The notes below the pieces were generated by a model that saw only the letters and a program-made list of their open reading frames with translations, searched no databases and was not told the origin of the DNA. The position numbers and the translations under genes are program-made. A stretch of 64,000 nt of DNA from Lamellibrachia satsuma (Eukaryota > Annelida > Polychaeta > Sabellida > Siboglinidae): contig BSQZ01000079.1 of assembly GCA_033239005.1 (NCBI GenBank), positions 392,501 through 456,500 on the forward strand, read 5' to 3'. This document shows, in pieces, positions 48,536 through 60,795 of this stretch; position 1 is the first letter of the stretch, and each line of letters begins with the position of its first letter.

Positions 48536-51500
48536 GCAATCAACAATGCAAGCCAGATGTAAAGATATGAAAAGGCCAAATGAATGATGTCTATTAAGGG
48601 TATACCAAATGGCATATTATTCCGATTAAGAGCATGAAATATGGACCCTGTAACATATGCCAAGGACGAAGCCGCCTGGACACAATGCTCACAGAGCCCA
48701 CATTTCGACGTAGCAATACAGTACAGTAGTAATATTCCCACAACACAAGACAATTCATGGCATTGTCACCAGCACATTAAAACATTAACCCGACACCGAC
48801 AATACTCGACACAATACCTATTTGCATATACTGCAGCACTGGACTACACTACTTGCTAAAATTCCTACTCTATATATTTTAGTAACCTAAAAGGTGGGGC
48901 CATAACGCCAATTATCAATAAACCATCCCAACATCGAGGATGTATATATATATATACACACTGTAATAGGAACTGCTGTAACAGTTGCCAGTTGAAAACA
49001 GTGGTGTACGCCAGACCACCAGCCCGGGTGCGTTATTTCATGCACCGACCAAATTGCAACTCTTCACATTATAGGGGAACAATCTATGGAGTTAGACATG
49101 TCCTTGTACATCAACTTTGTGGACTATGAGAAGGCATTTGATAGCCTCAAGAGGGAGACCCTTTGGAACCTTTTTCAACATTACAGGATACCACAGAAGA
49201 TTATTTCTGTGATACGAAACACTGACAAAGGGATGGCTCACACGGTCATTCATGCAGGACAACTCACAGATTCTTTCAAGGTGAAGACACAAGTGAGGCA
49301 GGGCTGCCTTCTGTCACCTTTCCTCTTCTGCCTGCCACAGACTGGATAATGGGGACAATTACCTGCGAATTGGGGAAGTGAAGTGGGTGTAGATGGGAGC
49401 TGCGAGGCCGTAATGGAAGAACTCAGAGGGCGCCACCATGCCGGTGCAGAAGTAGACGGCCTGCATCATGCACCTGGTGGTGAGGATGCGTAGCATGGTG
49501 TTGAAGTAAGGGTTGGTGGGGATGTGGGCGTGCTCCAGCGAGTCAGCCAACTCCTTCCCAGTCGACACATTCATCGTGAAACCCTGAGACATGCCAAGTG
49601 TATTCCAGCAAAGAATGGTATAGCTACGTAAAAGATAAAGACATGACAAGTGTATTCAGCAAACAATGGTATAGCTACGTGTGAAGATAAAGACATGACA
49701 AGTGTATTCCAGCAAAGAATGGTATAGCTACGTGTAAAGATAAAGACATGACAAGTGTATTCCAGCAAAGAATGGTATAGCTACGTGTAAAGATAAAGAC
49801 ATGACAAGTGTATTCAGCAAACAATGGTATAGCTACGTGTGAAGATAAAGACATGACAAGTGTATTCAGCAAACAATGGTATAGCTACGTGTGAAGATAA
49901 AGACATGACAAGTGTATTCAGCAAACAATGGTATAGCTACGTGTGAAGATAAAGACATGACAAGTGTATTCAGCAAACAATGGTATAGCTACGTGTAAAG
50001 ATAAAGACATGACAAGTGTATCCAGCAGAGAATGGTATAGCGTGTAAAGATAAAAATTACATGTTTAAACATGTCTATTATTAAATTCAGTGCCAAAAGA
50101 TTGGGCAAAAGTAACCTTAATAGTGAGGTGACTGTAATAATGAATATGGTCCCTAAAGTATCTTGGATATTCCAAAGCATCAGTGGTAAAGGAACTGGTC
50201 AATTATTGTTTCAGCAAAGAACACAAAGTACCAACAATAATACTTAACCTGCTAATAAAAAAAATCACAAGGCTAGCATTGGAACACAAAAAAAACCAGT
50301 CAATTTGATGTTTGGATAATTTTTGATGCAATCGAGCATGCATTGGCATAAATGTGTGATTGTTATGTGCGCAAGGCAAAACATTCACAAAAATTACTAC
50401 ATATCTAATTATTAATATTACTCAAGGATATAGATATTCAATGACCCAAAAACCGCTGAACATTGTGCTTGACTCATATTCATAGCTTCTAAAAGAAACC
50501 ATTCTTGTCAACAATTATTCTAGGATGCTTTGTATCAATGTGTATTCGCCATCTGGCAATTACGTGATGTTCGGCTGCATAAATATGAATGTCACCTTCG
50601 CCTTTGCAATGGTCACTAGTGGGTCAAAGTTGGACACAGGTGGGGCAGGATGGCGTCGCAGCAGAGCGCAGTCAGGGAACTCTGCAAGGATCTTCTCAGC
50701 AACAGAAATGTTTGCCAGCAACATGAACTCTTCCACCATCGAGTTTGTCTCCCTGCAAACCAAAACAACACTTCTATAAAATAGGATGCCCAACCTTCAC
50801 ACACGTGAGCTACTGTGTGTTTCACACAACCAGTTGTGATCAATGTATTTATAATTGTGTGAGAATATAAACCTACAAAAGCTGACAGAAGTGTTCATTA
50901 TATATACTGTTCACCAGAGTGACTGGGAAAAGATGGATGTTGAGAGAATCATTACGAAGATCAAAAGATACAAATCTTAATGAGGACAGTTTGCAAAGTA
51001 ACTTAGAGAAGCTTATGTGACAAATGTAAGAGAACCTTGTGGATGACTTGTGGGACAGAAGATTACGTGACAAATGTAAGAGAACTTTGTGGATGACTTG
51101 TGGGACAGATTATGTGAGAAATGTAAGAGAACCTTGTGGATGATTTGTGTGAGAGAAGATGATGTGAGAAATGTAAGGGAACTTTGTGGATGACTTGTGT
51201 GATAGAAGATTATGTGAGAAATGTAAGGGAACTTTGTGGATGACTTGTGTGATAGAAGATTATGTGACAAATGTAAGAGAACCTTGTGGATGATTTGTGT
51301 GACAGAAGATTATGTGAGAAATGTAAGAGAACCTTGTGGATGACTTGTGTGACAGATTATGTGAGAAATGTAAGAGAACCTTGTGGATGATTTGTGTGAC
51401 AGAAGATGATGTGAGAAATGTAAGGGAACTTTGTGGATGACTTGTGTGATAGAAGATTATGTGAGAAATGTAAGGGAACTTTGTGGATGACTTGTGTGAT

Positions 51501-54277
51501 AGAAGATTATGTGACAAATGTAAGAGAACCTTGTGGATGATTTGTGTGACAGAAGATTATGTGAGAAATGTAAGAGAACCTTGTGGATGACTTGTGTGAC
51601 AGAAAATTATGTGACAAATGTAAGAGAACCTTGTGGATGACTTATGTTCCAACAAGACTAGAAGTAGAAGAAAGTGTTATTTACCGGAGTTCCTTAGTCT
51701 GGACATCAATGGGGTCATGTGTCTCACTGTCGATATGGAATCTCACCTCGGATGACGCCAATGTCAATGCCCTGCACACAATCATAGACATGTTGACCTC
51801 TCCACAACAGACACGTCAGTAGACGCTCACAGCACAGTAACACTTCATTGATACCCACTTCATCATACCAACATTGCTACCCATAAGAAAAGTAGAGGAA
51901 AGAACACTCAACTAATTGTATTTTGCTGTTTGACACGAGTGTTTAGAAAACAGCGTTATTACTAATAACCAGGCTAAGGTAGTTGGGGTTATATGCTTGT
52001 CTTGAATTTAGACTTGTTTCAGTAAAAGTTTTAAAGGTAAATTAACAATTTATGCAATCCACAACACAGCACAGATATAGAGATATGAAAAAGCCAAATG
52101 AATGACGTTTATTGTGGGGATTAAGGGTAAGCCCACTTTCAAAGAAATGTAAAACAAAGAAATGTGGGCTCCACAACCCAACGCCAGGCTGACTACGCCC
52201 CATGCGAGCCTCCTGGACGTCGGGTTCAATAGAGCCCACATTTCACCACAAAGCAGTAGCAGTATTCCTAGAACAAATAAAAGAAACAATGGCATTACTA
52301 TTGTCATGAAACACCCTTAAACCAAATAGCATAATGCCCTACATGCTATCACGCAGTCTATGAATACAACTACCTGCTTAAAAATACACTAGCTCTAACT
52401 GGAATAACTACAAAGGTGGGGCCAATTCGCTACACGAACAGTTTTAAAATCTAAGGTGGAAGGGAAGCGAGCTGCGTCCCCGCATTAAAACCCGTGAACA
52501 CTTCTGGGAAAGCCAAAACTCCCATGTCCACTATCGCAATCAAAAAATGGGAAAACTTTGAGACATGAACACCCCACTTCCACCAAAGATGTACAATTGC
52601 TGCTAACAATTAAACACACAACAGGGAGAAAGATGGGGAGGAGGGTGGGACAAATTTTCAAAGCGCATCCACTCCGTATGCTTTCACAAAACGAAGTGGC
52701 TAGTCCAAGTTTGAAATCTGTAGCGTCGCGCAGCTGGTGCGCGCTGATTGGTTCAAAACATGGAGGCAGGCAAAGTGGGTCACAGAGTGCTTCACCCAGC
52801 TCTGCTGGATTAGCATAATAGAATAAATTAGCAATGGACAAATCATTAATTGTATGTGGTGTTGCTCGCATAAAAACCCATATGCAACCTTGGCTGTGCC
52901 AATGTCGCATACTCTCATTTATGCAATCAACAACACAGATATAGAGATATGAAAAGGCCAAATGAATGACGTTTATTGTGGGGATTAAGGGTAAGCCCAC
53001 TTTCAAAGAAATGTGGGCTCCACAACCCAACGGGAAATTAACCATTTCTTCACAGATTATAGTTGAAATACTTTATAATATTCCAGATTAATAAAATTTT
53101 TAGTTTCTCATTTATTTGGTTATGTTACAAGATTTAAAAAAAAAATTTTATGTGAAAAAAATATCCACAGAATGCAAAATTATATCGTTTTGAGAAAATC
53201 CCCAAAGAAATGAATGACATACATATAAGAATGACAGTGTCAGCGATAACTTTGAGAAAAATATTGGTTAACATAAACAAATTACGTCTGCTACACCACC
53301 ATGAATAAGTTAACAAAAGTTGAATGACAGCCTAAAATGGCAGTGTATTTTTGACACAAACCCTTCACCAATCGTAATTCAACTTTGTGTAATGTTGCCT
53401 ACGTTTAAGATGCATTCATACGCCAAATTTCAGCATCGCAAGTGTTGTAGTTTTATAAAATATTGGATTAGGTAATGTTTCTTGCTTATTGGTGATAATA
53501 GAAATGTCAATAGATACAAGTATTATGCTTGAAATGTGATGTTTTTACTGCATTTTACGTATTGTTGACAAAACATAATAGCCAGTTCTAATATTGACAT
53601 GTCCCCTTAATTTTGCCACCACAAAGCCCTTGAACCTGCACTTGTAACATGTTGCCAACTATCAATTTATTGTGCCTAAAACAAAACTTAACTTGGGCAA
53701 ATGTGCTTTCTCTGTCGCTGCGCCTAGGTCTAGAATGAACTCATCATTTTGAAAACATCTGAAACTATAACTATCTTCCGAAAAAAACTCAAGACATATT
53801 TATTCCAAATTACATTTCCACCATAACTCTTCGGTTGTCTCTCATTCTGATAATGAATTTTGTGCGTCCCTGATCACGATTATGCTTAATGATTATATTT
53901 TGTTGCACCTCTGAGCTCAGGTTCCTGATAGGTGCCATAGAAGTTAATTATATAGCACAGTCTCTGACTAAGCCCTACGTCCGGACTAACTGTGTCACCT
54001 CCACAGTGAGCGACCATTAAAATTCACTATAACCTAAAATGTAATTCATTCTAGACAATAATTAAATCCACATATCATTGCATCTTTTTGCTACACAGAA
54101 TACCTTGCATACATTCATTTGTATTTGTTTCACATTATTCATATGATCAGAATAAAGTGTTTAAAATTAACATCACATCTTATGTGAATATATAACAAAA
54201 CAGAGAAAGTTTGACTCATGTTTACAAAGTTTATAAGTGAATATATTATTATGTATCAGTTCGTATGAATGGGAATA

Positions 54278-54314
<37 letters not shown>

Positions 54315-57300
54315 TGAATATATTATTATGTATAAACATGAGTTCAAATGTTCTAGAGATTACTCCTACACACTGTCAGACTATTATCCATAGAAATTTC
54401 CCACAACAGCATCTCTAGCTGCTTTCCCTGCAGCAGTGGGAACCCGCTCGGCCACTGCGGGGGCACTGGTCATGTACACTGGTGGGGGGGTTGTCTGCTG
54501 GCTGAGGGTCCGTGTCATGCCCTGCTGGTGGTGGCAGTCCGAGCCGTGTTGCACGGTTGTGCAGCATCACACATGCACAGATAACTTTGCATGCCTTTGT
54601 TGGGGTGAGGCAGATCTCACTGTGCAGGCAAAGCCATGGACGTTTCAACACACCAATGCATCGTTCGACAGTGCTTCGCGTGATGCAGTGGGCGTCTGTG
54701 TATGCTCGTTCCTGGCGATCCTGTGGATTCAATATCGGTGTGAGCAGCCAGTCTCGAAGCATGTAGCCACTGTCGCCAAGAAACACACCCGGCCAGTGGC
54801 TTCTGGTGTGACTCAAACAGTGGTGATTCCCTGCAGTATACTGGCGTCATGAACTGAGCCTCGCCACTTGGCTACAATTGATTATCAGCATATCAGCTTC
54901 ACAAATCAACTACAACAGAGAAAGTTGACACTCATTCAATGTGCATGCTTATGAATATGAATCAATGTAGTTTTTCTTTGTGTTTGACATACATTTAAAT
55001 ATGTAGGTAGTACATGAAACAAATCTATGTTGTATTTTGAAATGGTCAAAAGCAACCATGGCTGAAGTTAAATAAACATTAAATGTACTTATATTCAATT
55101 TCAGATTTGTAATTACAAAAATTCTGAACAAGCAGATTTAAAAGATCTTGAGCAGGTTACTTTGGAATTGAATGACAAGGACATCTATAACGACACTTTT
55201 AAGCTTTGACATAAAGCATTGATTTGTAAAGATAACAAAAACATTTTGTATGTGGATAGATCAAAGTATTTCACTGCCCTCCTTTGATTAGTTATGAATA
55301 GGACAGTTTGCATGATGTTGGTCTCATCTTACTGGCAACAGTTGCCTTTACTTGAATAGCTGAGCTGCCATTCAAGCAGTAAAACCTTGGATACAGACAT
55401 CACTGCCTTGTGATGCCACTAGGCACTACGTTCCACTCTATCCACAGAGAGTAGCCTTTTCTTATCAGCTCAGAGGAACTTTTAAACAATAGCAGTGAGA
55501 AGTTGGTTGCTGTTACTAGCTGCAATTAGGTGGTCAGCTAGGTGCAAGTGTAAATATGGCAGCTAAGGCAAATAAGATAGGAACATTAGTTCATTTGTAT
55601 AGAAGGCAAACTTAATGTTACACTTTGTAACAGTGTGGATGTCAGCAACTTTTTTACAGGCTTTTGAGGACTGAACAGTCAGCAATAACTTTCTATCCTC
55701 AGTAAAAAAGTGTCTCCTCGAATGTGCTAGTATTATAATACATTATAATAATACTAATAAAATATTCGTATACATTCACAATTATTGTTTTGGCTTTAAT
55801 AATTATTGTATTTGAATAAATTTTTTGACTTTGAGTGCAGCAAAAAGTATTTGACCCAACCCTGTGTACTACAATATGATATTCTTCCACCATCAAACAC
55901 ACGCACGCGCACACACACCCACACATGTAATCAGCAACAATCTTTGTTTAGCAAATTGAGAATACTTGATAAATTACACAATACCTGTACATTGATAGAG
56001 TGGAAATTCTTCCTGTTGACGTATTTGTTGGCCGTGGGAGACAGTATTCACACGTGAGTACCATTGATGCTGCCTAACACGTTAGGAAACCTTGCCAGCC
56101 ACAGAAATTTCACCTAAAAATTGGTCGGCTTCTTGTTGCATTGGCAGACACCCAAAGTACAAACGTGCATTCGATAAACCAACGAGATTTCATCTCAGTC
56201 GTCTCCGCCAAACTATCACGGCCGCCATTTTTCACAAGTTGCGCTATGGACCAAGGACTTAGTCCTGGTGATTCTTGGGCATAGCGATACATTGCGACTA
56301 GGTGGGAAATCCCCGAAAATTTAGCCTAATTAGTGCTCGTGAATACCGACTAATGGGTTTACACTATAGCCTAGGCGTTAAGCTATGGCGTAAGAGGTTA
56401 GTTCCGGTCCATGCATACAGCCCCAGTTGTTTACACGTGCACAAGATCATCTAGCGGGGTCAAGGGCAGGGTCATCAGGTCACAGCCACTGGCGGGTTCG
56501 GTTTTGGTGTCTAAAGTGCATTAATCTAAATTAGCCGCTGATATTTGCCAATTAATGTAGGTACGCATCGTACTGCAATGTACTGGAATCACAGTAACCA
56601 GATGATATGGTCCACATTCACGGCGAACAAATTTATGCTGATTCTAAGTGTGCGCCAACTCGAAGCATGTGGTTGTTACTATGGAAATATTGCCAGCTTT
56701 TCCAAGAAGTGAGGGGGATTTCCAAAAACACTGTTTGTTTAAAGGATGGATTGACGAAATATGATGTTAGTGCCGGGTGATTATTTGTGGTGTTCATGTT
56801 CAGTCCAATATTTCCTAGCATGTTGAGGAAACAAATTACATCAACTGACACGTTAGCCGCCACAACTACCTTAACTGTGATACTAACAATAGGAACCATA
56901 CAGACTTCAGAATACTTCATAATCATACAAAGAAAAATTACCGAAAAAAAGTAAAAACTCTTTTTGTCAATCTACCCCAAAGAACATACCCTTTTTCAAT
57001 TCGGCCTTGCTTGAGAATTTTTGCCAGCGAATTCAGGTGGCGTAAACTCTTTGTGACATCATCAGTGAGCGTCGGATCGTCAATTCTCATCTGTGCCTCA
57101 GCGTACGTCAGAGCAGCCTTCAACACAAAAGCGAGACAGGAGTTACAGATACAGCTGAACCACTCTCCAAATGTGTTCACTACAAATGTTCAGTTAGTCA
57201 AATTAGTTACTAGAGATAACTGTTTGCATGATGATGTAGACATATGCTTTTCCTTCATGAACACTGAACTGGGTGGTGTGCATTTAATATAGTTATGAAA

Positions 57301-60300
57301 TTAGCATGCAGAAATAATTTACTACTTGAAATATTTCTTGAAGTTAAACAGGACACATTTTATGGGGTTAAGCTGCACAGAAATACTGATTTCTATATTC
57401 CTTTATAAATGCCACATTTTCATTCTATAGATGTGAACTGAGTATGTTTGAAGGATCACTATTCAAATATAAAATTATGAACTTTGTGTACTTTTTCAAA
57501 AACAATAACACTAATTTATAAAAAAAAATTCAAACTAGTGTAATGTTACAGGTCTAGAAATAAACAATACATGAAGAAATAGTGCAAAGACAAATCAAGG
57601 GTCTGTGTGACCTTTCACTGACCTTTGACCTGATTATGCTCTTCATGAAGCGTGTTTTCACAATTTCAGCTGTGGGAGTCATCTCCCAGATCACAGTCAT
57701 TGCAAACCTACGTCATCATAAACAGTTACACATCTTAGAACAAACAGATATATTAGTGCATACAACTACATTACAGACAGAACACAAATCCAGCAGATCT
57801 AATTACTGCCCTTGGATGGCCAACCCTCGAACGAAGCCAGCCACAACCTTCTACAAAATTCTAAATAACATTATTGAGATCACCCCCCCCCTCCAGGCCT
57901 ACTAACCCGCTCTCGAACCCATGGACAATACATAGCCCCCAGGTGTCGTATAAATGCAATGGTCTTTTCATGTTATCCCCAAGCCATTCGCATATGGAAT
58001 ATGATTCCACCAAAAATTACCAACATAAAAAACCCAAAATCATTTCAAGAAGCTATTATGGAACTCCCTTTCACCACACCTCCTCACCTAAACTGCCTTT
58101 AAAACACAGTGCTCAGCATAAACTTATCCATGGTGTGGGTATGGAGATTGTCTGTGTGCATGTGGCAAGGCAGCGACAGTATCCATACACATAACCAACC
58201 TATTCAAAATTTTCGGTTAACATCCTATACATAAAATAAATAAAACTATCAGATAAAAACCATTTCAGCAACATTAATGATACTTGTCTTTTAATCGAAT
58301 GTACCACCCACAGTGCATGCGCACAGTCCACCACAAACTCCTGCGTTAGCCCAAGTTTGGGCTGTTTGGAGTAAGCCACAATTAAACAAATAAAACAATT
58401 GTAAATAAGTAAAGCATCAAATCATTGAGATTGGTTATTAACGTTTTGGAAAATGTGTCTGTGTCAGAATTCCAACAACTATCATGTGGTAGTCATTCAG
58501 GTTTGCAATGATTAATAAATAATAATAAAATCAAATGCAAAATATACAGGTCTAGTACTAACATAAGTTCTACAAAATGTCATTATTTTCAAGTAGCTAA
58601 TTCAATAGTATTGTTCAGGATTGAGTACACATTTGTAATGCTCATGTTTCCATTACTTTCCCTCTGCCACAGCTATAACTTAAAGCCTTTCTCTTTTACA
58701 CATCTGGATACAAACCCCAATGATGACTTGGATAACGTGTGTCTTACCTCTCTTCATTGCCTCGCAGTGAACACAGGTTAGAACTGAGCAGCTCAGGAAC
58801 CATGTCAATTCTCTGAGAACAACAATATTACAAGTTATTAGATCACAACATTTCACAGACTATTGTTGGACGTAGATGACCACTTGTTCAGGAGGAAATT
58901 GCCTTAACACTGCAAAGAACAATGACAAATATCTCCGCATGAAGACATGTAATTCTAGCCTTTTAATTATGCAGATTATTTAACAAATTCTCTTCGGCTC
59001 ATCAGCTTCCAACATCAATCATGTTTTGCCCTTAGAATGATAATTTTTACAACCTGCTGGCCAGGGATGACCTCACCTTATCAATCAGGTAGACAGTAGT
59101 GGCGCGGTTCAGAGCTTCTCGATCAATAGCAGTGCCAGGCCGAATGAAGTGCGACACATCGGCAATGTGCACACCCACCTGGCAGCAGAAGTTGCAATCA
59201 GTGATGTGTGTAATGACTACTGTAGAGGGTTCATAAGTGGCAGCATCTTCTCGTCTGACACAGCAACAAGACCGGATACAAAATGGTTGAGGTCAGCGAG
59301 GCATCTTAGGCCCTAATCTGTCTGCGAGAAATGCACTGTTATTTTTACAACTGAGTCCCATTTCATGTTCCCACGGTTAACACATGAAGTTGTCTTAGCT
59401 TCTACTTGATGGTAAGTGCAATATCTCTCAATGTAGAATAAATTAGCAATTTGTTTTTAGACACAATCATCTTGGCTGAGTGTGGTTCCTGTTGATGTTA
59501 TTACTAGCAATAACAAGGAAGAAGAAACCATGCCTTACATGAAAACATCGCAAGTTTGTGTAAAACAGTTTCTGAATAAAATAACTGCTGTAGTTACCTT
59601 AGAAGTGTTTTTTCCAGAATGCAGAAACCAGTTAGAACAGAGCAATAAAATGGTTGACTACGAAGAGGCCAGTTTATCTCTGAAATGCGCACAAACCAGT
59701 GTGCCAATAAATGTACAGTTGCCAGCACTTCAAGAATGCCCACATCAGTTTCAAATAAGTATTCCATATTATTGTCAAGAACAAGACTGTAGTTTTCAAA
59801 CTATAGGACAAGCAGTCGACCTCAATACCTCGTAGTTGCCGTTGTCCAGTTGGAATGCATGCAGTGCATCGTCAATGTCTGTGCAGCCCGGGGGGTCAAC
59901 ACTGCAGATGGACACTGACCTCAAGTCAGTCCTCTTGGCTAGATCCTTTTCGAACAAACATGTTCACAACTTCACATCATCCATGTCACATGTTATTCTT
60001 TTCTACATCAACAATCTTATTACTAACATAGCCACTGCTAATGAAAACAATGTACTCTTTATTTATAAACAGTTGATGTGTCGGCACAATTTCAGAACAA
60101 CGATTAACTCTTCCCTGAATTTAAAATGCAGTGATTTTCATTAAAAACATCATTTACTAAAAAAGCTTTCAACAACCTTAATGACTATTACAATTCGGTT
60201 GTCATACCAAGTCAAATAAATACAACATAGTAGACCCAGACAGATGTCTGACATCACACCTCGTCAGTGATACTCCAAGGAAGCTTTGGCAGACAGTTGA

Positions 60301-60723
60301 GGACAGCCTCAGAGAATGTTGAATGAGGTATGTCATGTTCCAACAGGAGAACCTCATTCTCTGTGTCTTTGTCCCCAATTGCACCCAACTTGCGCACGTA
60401 GTGACCCTAAAACACAGTTGTTAACATATCAGAAACCCCAATGTAATTATTTTGATATAAATTTTCTTAAAGCCATGAATCTGCATCTGTAAAAGGTATA
60501 ATGATCCCATGGCAATGATTACTATATAAATTATTTAAACACATCTGTAAATAAATATAGCATCTAAATAGTTTATTTAATCAAGTTATGTTTGCACAAA
60601 GAAAATGTGTTTGTCAGAATTCCAAGGTTATCAAGGTTAACTTTAATATTATCTGATTTTGGAAATTTGGACACCAGATTTACTCTTTTTTTGTGAGAAA
60701 TTTCAAAAGAGTAGAACGCCAGC

Positions 60724-60795
<72 letters not shown>

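Noticed and set aside
52485..53045. 186-codon minus-strand frame
   Set aside because: It runs across the composite repeat and continues in non-coding intron. There is no domain, and it does not fit between DIS3 exons, whose phases already chain without it.
59482..59835. 117-codon plus-strand frame in DIS3 intron 5
   Set aside because: It shows no recognised motif and is antisense to DIS3. A frame of this length can arise by chance. Transcript evidence would be needed to revive it.
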